Source: VRUE01 sp963716735 (lineage in GTDB: Bacteria > Actinomycetota > Thermoleophilia > Solirubrobacterales > 70-9). Taken from it: a stretch of DNA of 64,000 nucleotides. The translations under genes and the position numbers were made by a program. How positions within the stretch are numbered: position 1 is the first letter of the stretch; the number at the start of each line of letters is the position of its first letter. The notes beneath the pieces are model-generated. The model saw nothing but the letters and a program-made list of their open reading frames with translations. It did not search any database and had not been told where the DNA came from. Positions 18,932 through 29,097 of the stretch are shown in pieces. The DNA lies in contig OY970321.1 of NCBI GenBank assembly GCA_963716735.1, positions 2,666,001-2,730,000 of the forward strand. The letters run 5' to 3'.

Positions 18932-19081
18932 TCCCGAATTCCCGCACCCACGGATGACGCGCCTGGCGCGGCGCTGGATCGGTACCCACGACCTTGCGCG
19001 TAGCGCTGCTACGCGCGGCGGCCGCGTGCACCGCCCAGCTTGGCCAGTCACGCCCCCGCGGGCACGCGAATTAGGAATCAA
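18928..19081. repeat. Imperfect palindrome between the M20 and LCP genes
   Basis: The outer arms TTGATCCCGAATTC (18928-18941) and GAATTAGGAATCAA (19068-19081) pair at 12 of 14 positions, and pairing continues inward with mostly G-U type differences. A perfect inner hairpin GCGCGTAGC-GCT-GCTACGCGC lies at 18996-19016. The left arm contains the TGA stop of the M20 gene. No shared core with families 1 or 2 was found. The LCP start is 19 nt after its right end. Confidence 0.65.
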
Positions 19082-19099
19082 CCCTCTAGGCGCCGGGCG

Positions 19100-20734
19100 A
19101 TGATCGAGCCGGTCTTCAAAAAGCCGCCACCCGAGGGTGACCACGAGCCGCCGCCGAAGCGCAAGCGCTACTGGTGGCGCTTCACCCTCGCCTCGGTCGT
19201 GATCGTCGCCGTCACCGCGGCGGCGACCGCGGCCAGCATCCTCCTCTACGTCGGCAGCATCGCCAACGCGCTCTCCCACAACGACGTGCTGCAGAACAAA
19301 GTCGAGCGCTTCCTCTCCAAGACGAACGGCGGCGAACCGGAGAACATCGTCATCCTCGGCTCTGACAAGCGGGCCAGCGAACCCGAAGATCCCGGCCGCT
19401 CCGACACGACGCTGCTGTTGCGGCTCGATCCCGACAAGAACGCGATCGCGTTGATGTCGATCCCGCGTGACCTCAAGGTCGAAATCCCCGGCTACGGCAC
19501 GGGCAAGTTCAACGAAGCGTATTCCTACGGCGGGCCGAAACTGACCCTGCAGGTGGTGAAGGAACTGACCGGCCTGCCGATCAACCACGTCGTCAACGTC
19601 GACTACCTGGGCTTCGTCCGCGCGGTCGACGCGATCGATTGCGTCTACGTCGACGTCGACCGCCGCTACTTCCACTCCAACGAAGGGGGGGCGGCCCCCG
19701 AACAGTACGCCGAAATCAATGTTCAGCCCGGGTATCAGCTTCTCTGCGGCAAAAAATCCCTGCAGTACGTGCGTTATCGCCACACCGACACCGACCTGGT
19801 GCGCGCCGCCCGTCAGCAGGACTTCCTCAGCGCGGCCCGCCAGCGGGTCCCGATCGACCAGCTCGTCCTCGGCCGCAACGAACTGATCGAAATTTTCACC
19901 AGCTACACGACCTCCGACATCAGCGACACCGAGACGATGCTGCAGGTGCTGAAGCTCTTCATCGCCTCACGCAACGCGGCGATCAAGGAGGTCCACTTCC
20001 CGGCCGAACTGGGGCCGAGCTACGTCTATGCCTCGCAGGAAGCGATCCAAGGAGCGGTCGACAAGTTCCTCGGGATCGAAGCGAGCGGCGGTCCGCGGGG
20101 CCAGCTCGAAGAGAGAGACGAAGAAGCGAGCGACAGCAAGAAGAAGCACAAGAAGAAGGATCAGAAGCCGAAGGCACCCCCGAAGCCGAAGCTGGCGCCG
20201 CCTAAGCCGCCTGGCAGCGACGGGCTCGTTGCCGCCGGCGAAGCGGGCGAGTCGGAGGCGAAGGTGGTCGCTCGCAAGGTCAACCACGGCTTCCCAGTCT
20301 TCTATCCGGCGCGGCTTCCCTCGGGTGCTTTCTACGTCGAAAGCGATCCCTACCTGCACGTGCAGGATCCCCGCGTCTATCACTTCAAAGACACGGACGG
20401 CGAGCGCCACGCCGCCTACCGGATGACGCTGGCGATGGAACTCCCCGACGGCACCCACTACTTTGGCGTGCAGGGGATCAGAGGCTGGACCGATCCGCCT
20501 ATCCTCTCCAACCCAAGCCTGACCAAGACGATCCGGGGACGTGACTACGACATCTATGTCGACGGCGACCGGGTCAAAATGGTCGCCTGGCAGCGGGGCG
20601 AGAACGTCTACTGGATCTCGAACAGCCTGCTGCAGGTGCTGACCAGTGATCAGATGATCGGAATGGCGCGGTCGGCGAGAGTCATAGTCCCGAACAAGAA
20701 GCCAAACAGGAAGCGAGGGAGCGCGCAACCATGA
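19100..20734 (+). CDS. LytR-CpsA-Psr (LCP) family glycopolymer ligase
   Basis: LCP proteins transfer undecaprenyl-linked glycopolymers to peptidoglycan outside the membrane. The product has 544 residues: a short cytosolic tail rich in Pro and Lys, one membrane helix (about 29-52), then the LCP domain. Visible LCP features are NIVILGSDKRA, SDTTLLLRLDPDKNAIALMS followed by IPRDLKVEIPGYG, KFNEAYSYGG, and YVRYRHTDTDLVRAARQQ, whose Arg/Asp residues bind the polyprenyl phosphate. A Lys/Pro-rich linker (about 340-380) leads to a C-terminal domain of about 170 residues that I cannot name. The ATGA overlap with ugd indicates coupling to UDP-sugar supply. Confidence 0.9.
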   Translation: MIEPVFKKPPPEGDHEPPPKRKRYWWRFTLASVVIVAVTAAATAASILLYVGSIANALSHNDVLQNKVERFLSKTNGGEPENIVILGSDKRASEPEDPGRSDTTLLLRLDPDKNAIALMSIPRDLKVEIPGYGTGKFNEAYSYGGPKLTLQVVKELTGLPINHVVNVDYLGFVRAVDAIDCVYVDVDRRYFHSNEGGAAPEQYAEINVQPGYQLLCGKKSLQYVRYRHTDTDLVRAARQQDFLSAARQRVPIDQLVLGRNELIEIFTSYTTSDISDTETMLQVLKLFIASRNAAIKEVHFPAELGPSYVYASQEAIQGAVDKFLGIEASGGPRGQLEERDEEASDSKKKHKKKDQKPKAPPKPKLAPPKPPGSDGLVAAGEAGESEAKVVARKVNHGFPVFYPARLPSGAFYVESDPYLHVQDPRVYHFKDTDGERHAAYRMTLAMELPDGTHYFGVQGIRGWTDPPILSNPSLTKTIRGRDYDIYVDGDRVKMVAWQRGENVYWISNSLLQVLTSDQMIGMARSARVIVPNKKPNRKRGSAQP

Positions 20735-23487
20735 CGGAGAGCAGAGAGCCGATCGGCGTGATCGGGGTGGGCTGGGTCGGCCTTGTGACGGCGGCCTGCT
20801 TCGCCGATCTGGGCCACAGGGTCGTCGCCCGCGACATCCTGCCCGAGAAGGTCGCGGCGCTCTCACGGGGCGAGACGACGATCCACGAGCCGGAGCTCGA
20901 CGACCTGCTCGAGCGCAACGCCGAGCGCCTCACCTTCACCACCGACATGAACGAGCTGCTCGCCGCGGCCAAGCTGCTCTTCGTCTGCGTCGATACGCCG
21001 CCGACCCGCTCCGGCGACGCCGACCTCTCCCGGGTTCGCTCGGTGGTCGAGGAGCTTGCCGCCGACGGCGACCACGTGCTGATCATGAAGAGCACCGTGC
21101 CGGCGGGCACCGGCGAGGCGATCCGCCGCGATCGTCCCGGGCTCGCCTACGTCTCCTGTCCCGAGTTCCTCAAGGAGGGCTCGGCGGTGGCTGACTTCCT
21201 GCACCCCGATCGGGTCGTGATCGGCGCCGATGCGGGCGACCGGGCGGCCGGCGAGGCCGTCGCTGCGCTCTATGAGCCGCTGGGCGGCGAGATCGTCCAC
21301 ACCGACGTCGCCAGCGCCGAGATGATCAAGCTCGCCTCCAACGCCTTCCTCGCGACCAAGATCTCCTTCGTCAACGAGATCGCCAACGTCTGTGAGGAGG
21401 TCGGCGCCGACGTCGGCGAGGTCGCCCGCGGCATGGGTCTCGACCAGCGCATCGGCTCGTCGTTCCTGCGTGCGGGCATCGGCTACGGGGGCTCATGCTT
21501 CGATGGTGGGGAGACGCTGCTCGTTAGACATCACGGCACGGCGAAACTGGTCTCCTTCGAGGAGTTATGGAGTCTGGTCGGAGGTGACAGGACTGCGGAC
21601 GGCGGTGAGGCAATCGCCCCGGAGAATCTCTTTGTCTGGTCCTGGGTCCCTGGGGAGGAAAAACCCGAGTGGATGCTGGTCTCGGTGCTGACGAAGCGCC
21701 ACTACGACGGTGACATGGTCGAGCTTCGAACCAAGATGGGGCGGCGAGTGCGGGTTACGGCTGACCACCCGATCATCGTCGGCGATGGCGAGGACGGCGA
21801 GGTCCTGACCACGGTGCGCGCAATGGATGTCACGCAGACCGATTGGCTGCCGTTGGCAGGCGGGGCAGATGCCGGGTTCGTGTCGCCTTTCTATCCCGCG
21901 ATGGGAGCCATCGAAGACGCGATCCCGGCGGGCGAGGTCATCGTTCGCCCCGAGGTTCGGGAGATCGAGGCCCTCCTGACGCGCCCGGTTGCGGAGCGGG
22001 TCGCGATTTTCGACCATCCGCGGGGGCAGGCGCAGCGGATGGGGGACATCTCCCGCAGCGGCGCGCTGAGGCTGCCGGAGGCCAGCAACGCCCAGATGGA
22101 TCTTCGGGGCGCAACCTTGGGTACCGCCCGCAACGGAACTTACGTGCCCGAGCGACTGGAAATTGGCGAGGAGTTTTGGAGGGTGGTCGGGCTCTATGCG
22201 GCTGAGGGTCATGTCGCCACGGACCATGGCCGCGACGGCGCGGAACGGCGGCGCATCTGCTGGTCCTTTCACCCGACCAAGGAGGAGCACCTCGTTAGAC
22301 AAGTGGCCGACTACTGGGAAAGTCAGGGCGTCAAAGTACGGGCATTCAGCGCTACGACCTCTCGTTGCGTGCAGATTTCCTCGCGGATTCTCGCCGCCTG
22401 GTGGGCCGAGATTCTCGGCCTTGGCTTGAACAGCTACGAGCAACGTGTTCCCAATTTGCTCTGGGAGCAGCCGCCTGCACATAAGTGGGCATTCCTCTCG
22501 GGGCTCTGGGAGGGCGATGGCTCCTGGTCACTTGTAAACCGCGGTCCAAGCATCAGCCTCGACTTCGGCACGATCAGCGACGAGCTGGCCGACGGCGTCG
22601 CCCGCCTGCTCTCCGATCTGGGTGTGGTCTGCGCCTGGCGCCGGGGCCGAACGGCGAAATCGACCAAGGAGACACACTGGCTCAAGGTCAGTGGCGCCGA
22701 CCAGGTCGAACGGGCGATCGCTCTGGTGCCCGAAGCCCAGCGCGATGAAGTTATCGAGGTGATGGCGCAGCAGGGCAAGCGGATTGCTCCTACCGGGTAC
22801 CGTCGTTTCGGCGATTCGGGAGTGGCTTGGATCCGAGTGGCGAAGACGACGACGGAGAAATTCAAGGGATCCGTCTACTCGCTCGAGGTGCCTGGGTCGC
22901 AGACGGTGGCCGCAAGTGGTGGCCTTACGCTGCATAACTGCTTCCCCAAGGACGTGAGCGCGCTGAAGATGCTCGCCGGTAACACCGGCTACCACTTCCA
23001 GTTGCTCAATGCCGTGATCGAGGTGAACGAGCTGCAGAAGCGACGCGTCGTGCAGAAGCTGGTCGGCCATCTGGGCTCGCTGGTCGGACGCCGGGTGGCG
23101 CTGCTCGGCCTCGCCTTCAAGCCGCAGACGGACGACATGCGCGAGGCGTCGAGCCTGGTGCTGTCGGCGCGGCTGCAGGGCGAAGGGGCGGAGGTCGCCG
23201 CCTACGATCCGGTCGCCGCCGACGCGGCGCGCGACCTGCTGGAAGGGGTTGAGCTCTGCGATTCGGCGCTGGACGCGCTCGCGGGCGCCGACGCGGCGGT
23301 GCTGGTCACCGAGTGGCCCGAGTTCGCCGAGCTGGACTGGGCCGACGCGGCGAGCAGGATGGCGCGGCCGCTGCTGGTCGACGGGCGCAACTTCCTCGAT
23401 CCCCAGAAGCTTGTATCCGCGGGCTTCGAATACGAGGGGATCGGTAGGGCGCCGGTCGACGCGCCCTCGGCGGCCACTGCCGACTGA
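20731..23487 (+). CDS. ugd: UDP-glucose 6-dehydrogenase precursor interrupted by an intein
   Basis: UGD oxidises UDP-glucose to UDP-glucuronate with two NAD+. The precursor has 918 codons. Extein part 1 (residues 1-255) has the Rossmann motif GVIGVGWVGLVTAACFADLG, STVPAGTG and CPEFLKEGSA. Part 2 (737-918) starts with CFPKDVSALK and has LAFKPQTDDMREA. The catalytic thiol of the family is the Cys of GGSCFPKD, and the intein is inserted exactly before it, so the enzyme can be active only after protein splicing. The spliced protein would be 437 residues, the normal length. The gene overlaps the LCP gene by ATGA and lies 3 nt before a sugar-nucleotide transferase gene. Confidence 0.95.
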   Translation: MTESREPIGVIGVGWVGLVTAACFADLGHRVVARDILPEKVAALSRGETTIHEPELDDLLERNAERLTFTTDMNELLAAAKLLFVCVDTPPTRSGDADLSRVRSVVEELAADGDHVLIMKSTVPAGTGEAIRRDRPGLAYVSCPEFLKEGSAVADFLHPDRVVIGADAGDRAAGEAVAALYEPLGGEIVHTDVASAEMIKLASNAFLATKISFVNEIANVCEEVGADVGEVARGMGLDQRIGSSFLRAGIGYGGSCFDGGETLLVRHHGTAKLVSFEELWSLVGGDRTADGGEAIAPENLFVWSWVPGEEKPEWMLVSVLTKRHYDGDMVELRTKMGRRVRVTADHPIIVGDGEDGEVLTTVRAMDVTQTDWLPLAGGADAGFVSPFYPAMGAIEDAIPAGEVIVRPEVREIEALLTRPVAERVAIFDHPRGQAQRMGDISRSGALRLPEASNAQMDLRGATLGTARNGTYVPERLEIGEEFWRVVGLYAAEGHVATDHGRDGAERRRICWSFHPTKEEHLVRQVADYWESQGVKVRAFSATTSRCVQISSRILAAWWAEILGLGLNSYEQRVPNLLWEQPPAHKWAFLSGLWEGDGSWSLVNRGPSISLDFGTISDELADGVARLLSDLGVVCAWRRGRTAKSTKETHWLKVSGADQVERAIALVPEAQRDEVIEVMAQQGKRIAPTGYRRFGDSGVAWIRVAKTTTEKFKGSVYSLEVPGSQTVAASGGLTLHNCFPKDVSALKMLAGNTGYHFQLLNAVIEVNELQKRRVVQKLVGHLGSLVGRRVALLGLAFKPQTDDMREASSLVLSARLQGEGAEVAAYDPVAADAARDLLEGVELCDSALDALAGADAAVLVTEWPEFAELDWADAASRMARPLLVDGRNFLDPQKLVSAGFEYEGIGRAPVDAPSAATAD
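21496..22938 (+). mobile_element. Intein with LAGLIDADG-type homing endonuclease domain in ugd
   Basis: The intein is 481 residues (precursor 256-736). Splice features are present: Cys1 (CFDGGETLL), block B with TADH (343-346), block F near VYSLEVPGSQTVAAS, and block G GGLTLHN with penultimate His, terminal Asn and Cys+1 of the extein. Two LAGLIDADG-like helices are VGLYAAEGH (486-494) and LSGLWEGDG (589-597), each with an acidic residue at the catalytic position, so the endonuclease may be active. The DNA uses codons that look rare around it: TTA at 21565 and AGA at 21526 and 22297. This fits lateral arrival. UGD inteins are known in archaea such as Methanocaldococcus. Confidence 0.93.
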
Positions 23488-23490
23488 CGT

Positions 23491-24474
23491 ATGCAAGCGA
23501 TTGTCTTAGTGGGCGGCGAAGGGACTCGGTTGAGGCCCCTCACCAACTCCACCCCTAAGCCGGCGCTGACGTTGGTCGACCGGCCCTTTCTCGCCTACAT
23601 GATCGAGTGGCTGGCGGGGCACGGGGTGACCGAGGTGGTGCTCGCCTGTGGCTTTCTGCCTGACGTCTTGCAAGCCGCGCTCGGCGGCGAGGAGGAGCGG
23701 GCGGGGGTGAGGATCCGCTATGTAGCCGAGCCCGAGCCGCTGGGCACCGCCGGGGCGATCCGCTTTGCCGCCGACGCGCTCGGCGAGGAGCTGGAGGACC
23801 GCTTCCTCGCGCTCAACGGCGACGTGCTCACCGACCTCGACCTGGGCGCGCTCCTTCGCGCGCACGAGAGATGGAATGCGGCGGCGACGATCGGCCTGTA
23901 CCCGGTCGAGGACTCCTCGGCCTTCGGCCTCGTTCAGAGCGACGACGGTGGGGTCGTGCTCGAGTTTCTCGAGAAGACCGGTGAGCGCAAGCCGGGGGAG
24001 ATCAACGCCGGTATGTACGTGCTGGAGCGCTCCGTGCTCGACCTGATCGCGCCCGGTGAGAACGTCTCGATCGAGCGCGACGTGTTCCCGCGCCTGGTTG
24101 GCGAGGGTCTGCACGGCCTGCTCCTCGACGGCTACTGGGTCGACATCGGCACGCCCGAGCGCTACCTGCAGGCGAGCTGGGACATTCTCGACGGCCGTGT
24201 CGAGACGCGGGTCGAGCCCACCGCCGAGGGCGTCCTGGTCGACTCCAGCGCAGCCGTCGACCCCGGGGCGACGGTCGGGCCGCGGGCTGTGATCGGTCCG
24301 GGTTGCCGGGTGGCGGCCGGGGCGGAGGTGGTCGACTCGATCCTCCTCGCCGGCTGCACGATCGGCGAGGATGCCCGTGTGAAGGATTCGATCTTCGCGC
24401 CGGGGGCCCAGGTACCGGCGGGCGCGACGATTGAAGGAGCAGTGGCTGCCGAGGGCGAAAGACTCTCCGCCTGA
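23491..24474 (+). CDS. Sugar-1-phosphate nucleotidyltransferase with C-terminal left-handed beta-helix repeats
   Basis: The product has 327 residues. The N-terminal NTP-transferase domain opens with AIVLVGGEGTRLRPLT, has TPKPALTLVDRPFL, EPEPLGTAGAI, the Mg-binding FLALNGDVLTD, and WVDIGTPERYLQASWDIL, which together point to the mannose-1-phosphate guanylyltransferase (GMPP-like) branch. The C-terminus (about 245-320) has hexapeptide-type repeats (VDPGATVGPRAVIGPGCRV). With the isomerase that follows at 3 nt, it could make GDP-mannose from fructose-6-phosphate via a phosphomannomutase encoded elsewhere. Glucose-1-phosphate thymidylyltransferase is the main alternative. Confidence 0.85.
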   Translation: MQAIVLVGGEGTRLRPLTNSTPKPALTLVDRPFLAYMIEWLAGHGVTEVVLACGFLPDVLQAALGGEEERAGVRIRYVAEPEPLGTAGAIRFAADALGEELEDRFLALNGDVLTDLDLGALLRAHERWNAAATIGLYPVEDSSAFGLVQSDDGGVVLEFLEKTGERKPGEINAGMYVLERSVLDLIAPGENVSIERDVFPRLVGEGLHGLLLDGYWVDIGTPERYLQASWDILDGRVETRVEPTAEGVLVDSSAAVDPGATVGPRAVIGPGCRVAAGAEVVDSILLAGCTIGEDARVKDSIFAPGAQVPAGATIEGAVAAEGERLSA

Positions 24475-24476
24475 CC

Positions 24477-25454
24477 ATGCTCGACGACGTCCTTGCAATC
24501 CCCGACCACCTGCGCGATGCCCTCTGGCGGGTCGAGTCGGCCCGGCTGGAGCCTGGTAGCTCCGCCGGCCTGCTCGTCTGTGGCATGGGCGGCTCGGCGA
24601 TCGGTGGCGACCTCGCCGCCGCGGCCCTCGGCGACCGGCTTACCGGGCCGCTGCTGACCGTGCGCGGGTACGAGCTGCCGAGCTGGGCCAGCGCCGAGTG
24701 GACCGTGTTCTGCTCGAGCTACTCGGGCGAAACCGAGGAGACGCTCGCCTGCTTTGCCGCTGCCGAGGCGCTCGGTGCCAGGCGAGTCATCGCAAGCACG
24801 GGCGGTGCCCTGGTCGAGGGCGCTCGCGCTGCCGGAGACCCGGTCATCGGCCTGCCCGGCCTGCTGCCCGCGCCGCGAACCGCCGTCGCCTACATGCTGG
24901 TCTGCGCACTCGAGGTTGCCGCCGTCGCCGGGATAGCTCCTCGCCTCGCCGACGAGATCGAGGCCGCGGCCGCCTTCCTCGAGGCCGGTCGCGACGACCT
25001 TCGCCACCGCGCCGCCGAGATCGCCGCCGCGATCGGCGACCGAGCACCGGTCATCTACGGCGCCGGCCCTACCGTCGCCGCGGCGCGCCGCTGGAAGACC
25101 CAGATCAACGAGAACGCGAAGCTGCCCGCCTTCGGTTCGGAGCTGCCGGAGGCCAATCACAACGAGATCTGCATCTGGGAGGCGCCAAGTGCCGCCCAGC
25201 TGGCCGCTGTCCTCCTGGAAGACCGCGACCAGCACCCACGGGAGCGGTTGCGCTTTGAGCTGACCGCGGCCGAGGTCGAACGCGACGGGGCCACCGCGGT
25301 TCGCATCGAGGCGGCGGGGGAGAGCCGTACCGAGCGCCTGCTCTGGTCGGTGATGCTCGGCGACCTCGTCTCGCTGGAGCTGGCCGCGATCCACGGGGTC
25401 GAGCCGCTGCCGATCGGGGCGATCGACCGGCTCAAGGCCTCCCTGTCCGGCTGA
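24477..25454 (+). CDS. Bifunctional phosphoglucose/phosphomannose isomerase-type SIS protein
   Basis: The 325-residue product has two SIS folds. Key segments are CGMGGSAIGGDLAAAAL (about 35-51), SSYSGETEETL (about 80-90), and LPEANHNEICIWE with the catalytic Glu/His pair, typical of the archaeal and actinobacterial bifunctional PGI/PMI (PF10432 C-terminal domain). It interconverts glucose-6-P, fructose-6-P and mannose-6-P. The start is 3 nt after the nucleotidyltransferase stop, so the two are co-translated, which suggests that its role here is hexose-phosphate supply for GDP-mannose or a related activated sugar. Confidence 0.88.
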   Translation: MLDDVLAIPDHLRDALWRVESARLEPGSSAGLLVCGMGGSAIGGDLAAAALGDRLTGPLLTVRGYELPSWASAEWTVFCSSYSGETEETLACFAAAEALGARRVIASTGGALVEGARAAGDPVIGLPGLLPAPRTAVAYMLVCALEVAAVAGIAPRLADEIEAAAAFLEAGRDDLRHRAAEIAAAIGDRAPVIYGAGPTVAAARRWKTQINENAKLPAFGSELPEANHNEICIWEAPSAAQLAAVLLEDRDQHPRERLRFELTAAEVERDGATAVRIEAAGESRTERLLWSVMLGDLVSLELAAIHGVEPLPIGAIDRLKASLSG

Positions 25455-25499
25455 CGCTTTCTACGTATCCTTCGCCGGAACCAATATGAAAGGGAATTG

Positions 25500-26918
<1,419 letters not shown>

Positions 26919-26922
26919 CTCG

Positions 26923-27933
26923 ATGAAAGCGATGATCCTCGCCGCCGGGCTCGGCACCCGGCTGCGACCGATCACCTACGGCATGCCGAAGCCGATGGTG
27001 TCGGTGCTCAACCGGCCGGTGATGGAGCACACTGCTCGGTTGCTGGCCAAGCACGGCTTCAACGAGGCGATCGCCAACCTGCACTGGTTCCCGGAGTTGA
27101 TCGAAGGGCACTTCGGCGACGGCTCGGATTTCGGTCTGGAGCTCTCCTATAGCTACGAGGAGCAGCTCCTGGGGACGGCCGGCGGTGTGCGCTACGCCTC
27201 CGATTTCCTCGGCGAGTCATTCCTCGTCGTGGCCGGCGATGCGCTCACCGACATCGACTTCGGCGCGATGCGGGAATTCCACGACTCCCACGATGGCCTC
27301 GCGACTCTGGCGACCAAGCGGGTCGCCGACACCGACCAGTTCGGCGTGGTGATCGCGGACGGTGACGGTCGCATCCAGGGCTTCCAGGAGAAGCCCGACC
27401 CGGCCGAGGCGCTGTCGGACCTGGCAAACACCTGCATCTACATGTTCCGCGCCGAGATCTTCGACTACTTCCCCGCCCCGGGGACGAGCAACGACGCCGA
27501 TCCCGACGATCCGCCGGAGTTCGCCGATTGGGCGAAGGACGTCTTCCCCGCGCTGCTGGAGGCCGACGTGCCCTTCTACTCGCACGAAATCGACGCCTAC
27601 TGGAACGACATCGGCAACCTCGACGAGCTGCGCCAGGGAAACCTCGACGCGCTGCGCGGTGCGGTCAAGGTCGACCCAGGGGCGCCTGAGGTATCGGATG
27701 GCATACGCGCGGCCAGCTCGCTGGACGGAGTCGAGGTCACGGCGCCGGTCCTTGTCGGTGACGGGGTGGAGATCGGCCCCGCGGTGCAGATCCAGGGCCC
27801 GGCGATCATCGGCGACGGCTGCCGCATCGGTGCTGGCACGATCGTCCGCGATTCGATCCTGCTCGAAGGCACCGAGCTGCCGCCGAAGTCGATCCTGGTT
27901 GGCGGTATCGCGGCTCACGCGCAGGACGCTTGA
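26923..27933 (+). CDS. Second sugar-1-phosphate nucleotidyltransferase with beta-helix C-terminus
   Basis: The product has 336 residues. The signature is MILAAGLGTRLRPITYGMPK, then EQLLGTAGGVRYA, a metal-binding FLVVAGDALTDIDFG, and YWNDIGNLDELRQGNLDALR. Hexapeptide-type repeats occupy about 255-325. It is a paralogue of the gene at 23491 but clearly diverged; an insertion at about 185-200 (SNDADPDDPPEFADWAKDVF) is shared with several actinobacterial GMPP-like proteins. Whether it activates mannose, glucose or another sugar cannot be told. It is probably the end of the operon that starts at the LCP gene, since a 56-nt gap follows. Confidence 0.85.
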   Translation: MKAMILAAGLGTRLRPITYGMPKPMVSVLNRPVMEHTARLLAKHGFNEAIANLHWFPELIEGHFGDGSDFGLELSYSYEEQLLGTAGGVRYASDFLGESFLVVAGDALTDIDFGAMREFHDSHDGLATLATKRVADTDQFGVVIADGDGRIQGFQEKPDPAEALSDLANTCIYMFRAEIFDYFPAPGTSNDADPDDPPEFADWAKDVFPALLEADVPFYSHEIDAYWNDIGNLDELRQGNLDALRGAVKVDPGAPEVSDGIRAASSLDGVEVTAPVLVGDGVEIGPAVQIQGPAIIGDGCRIGAGTIVRDSILLEGTELPPKSILVGGIAAHAQDA

Positions 27934-27989
27934 CGAAGAATTGACATCTAGCGCGCCACACGCGCGCCGGGGGCCCGGACGATCGGGCC

Positions 27990-28613
27990 ATGAAGCTCCT
28001 CCACGCGGTTGCCACCGGTCTCGTTCCGCCTCTATGCGCTGCCTGCGGTCGCGGCTGCCGCTCAGATGCGGTCCTGTGCACCCGCTGTGCGCGGCGGCTG
28101 GCCGCCGGCAGCCCGCTTGAAGGCTCTGGTGCCCCGGGTCTGGATCGCGCTTGGTCCTCGGCCCCGCATGAGGGTGTGGCCCGCGACCTCGTAGCGGCGT
28201 TGAAGTTCCGCCACCTGCTGCCCGTCGCGGAACAGATGGCCGATCGCGTCCAGTGGCTGGCACCGGGCAGCCTCCTCAGCGGCACCATCGTGCCCGTGCC
28301 CACCGCACCCATTCGCTCGGCACTGCGCGGCTTCGATCCAGCCGCCGAGATCGGCTCGGCCCTGGCCCAGCGAACCGAGCTGCCCCTGAGTTCCTGCCTC
28401 GTCCGTCGCGGCGGCGGCCGTCAAGTGGGCAGGCGCCGAGCCCAACGCGTCGGCCACCCACCTTTGATTCACGCTCGCGGTGAGGTCCCGCGCAGCGTCC
28501 TGCTGATCGACGACGTCCTGACCACCGGCGCCACCCTCTCGTCCTGCGCCAGGGCCCTCCGCCAAGCTGGAGCCATCCGAGTCGCCGCAGTCACATTCAC
28601 GAGGCGCCTTTGA
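27990..28613 (+). CDS. comF: ComF-family phosphoribosyltransferase-like protein
   Basis: The 207-residue protein has the ComF layout: an N-terminal zinc ribbon (Cys16, Cys19, Cys30 and Cys33, in LCAACG and LCTRC) and a C-terminal PRTase fold with the PRPP loop VLLIDDVLTTGATLSSCA. ComF is needed for DNA uptake in competent bacteria, but homologues occur widely without competence, and no other com genes are visible nearby. A 5-base change, IVPVPTAPIRSALRGFD, corresponds to the VPVPL...RGFNQ box of the family. Confidence 0.85.
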   Translation: MKLLHAVATGLVPPLCAACGRGCRSDAVLCTRCARRLAAGSPLEGSGAPGLDRAWSSAPHEGVARDLVAALKFRHLLPVAEQMADRVQWLAPGSLLSGTIVPVPTAPIRSALRGFDPAAEIGSALAQRTELPLSSCLVRRGGGRQVGRRRAQRVGHPPLIHARGEVPRSVLLIDDVLTTGATLSSCARALRQAGAIRVAAVTFTRRL

Positions 28614-28651
28614 GGGATCCTCGCCTTCCACAACATCCGCTGAAGTTCCAC

Positions 28652-28680
28652 TTGCCGCGACGCGGGTACAGGCGTAGCAT
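28652..28680 (+). promoter_or_regulatory. Candidate promoter of hpf
   Basis: TTGCCG (28652-28657) and TAGCAT (28675-28680) are separated by 17 nt. The expected start point is near 28687, and the ribosome site GAGGAGG (28698-28704) precedes ATG 28710 by 5 nt. Position and spacing are good, but the hexamers each deviate from the consensus. Confidence 0.5.
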
Positions 28681-28709
28681 CGACTCAGACCCAGACCGAG
28701 GAGGCCAAT

Positions 28710-29063
28710 ATGCGGATTGAGGTGCGCGGGCGCAACGTCGAGATCGACGACGAGCTACGGGACCACGTCTTCAAGCGATTCCGCCGCGTCGGCAGACAGG
28801 TCTCCGAGTTGGCGATGCTTGAAGTGATCGTCTGGGAAGAGAAAAACCCCGCGATTGCCGACAGCCAGGTGGCCGAGGCCACCCTGCGTCTCAAAGGGGT
28901 CACCTTGCACGCCAAAGAGTGCTCGCCGGAGATGGCCCACAGCGTCCATGAGCTGGCCGAGGACATCAGGCGCCAAGTCAAGAAGCACCGCGAGAAGCGA
29001 CGCAAGCGCAGCCGGACGCGCAAGCTCGTGAACCAGGTGCGCGGCCGCACCGCCGAAGCTTGA
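28710..29063 (+). CDS. hpf: Ribosome hibernation promoting factor, short form (HPF/RaiA family)
   Basis: The 117-residue protein has the beta-alpha-beta-beta-beta-alpha pattern of the family (MRIEVRGRNVEIDDELRDHV, then a DSQVAEATLRLKG strand, and a basic C-terminal helix RRQVKKHREKRRKRSRTRK). It binds the 30S decoding region in non-growing cells. Long-form HPF has a C-terminal dimerisation domain of about 60 residues; that part is absent, and a short Arg/Lys-rich tail takes its place. This is unusual for actinobacteria, where the long form predominates, so a second long HPF elsewhere is likely. secA downstream is a common neighbour. Confidence 0.85.
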   Translation: MRIEVRGRNVEIDDELRDHVFKRFRRVGRQVSELAMLEVIVWEEKNPAIADSQVAEATLRLKGVTLHAKECSPEMAHSVHELAEDIRRQVKKHREKRRKRSRTRKLVNQVRGRTAEA

Positions 29064-29097
29064 GCTGACGTAAGGGTTCCGCTAGCGTCGGCCGGGC

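Noticed and set aside
25455..25499. SAH or SAM riboswitch before ahcY
   Set aside because: The 45-nt leader is too short and has no matching stem.
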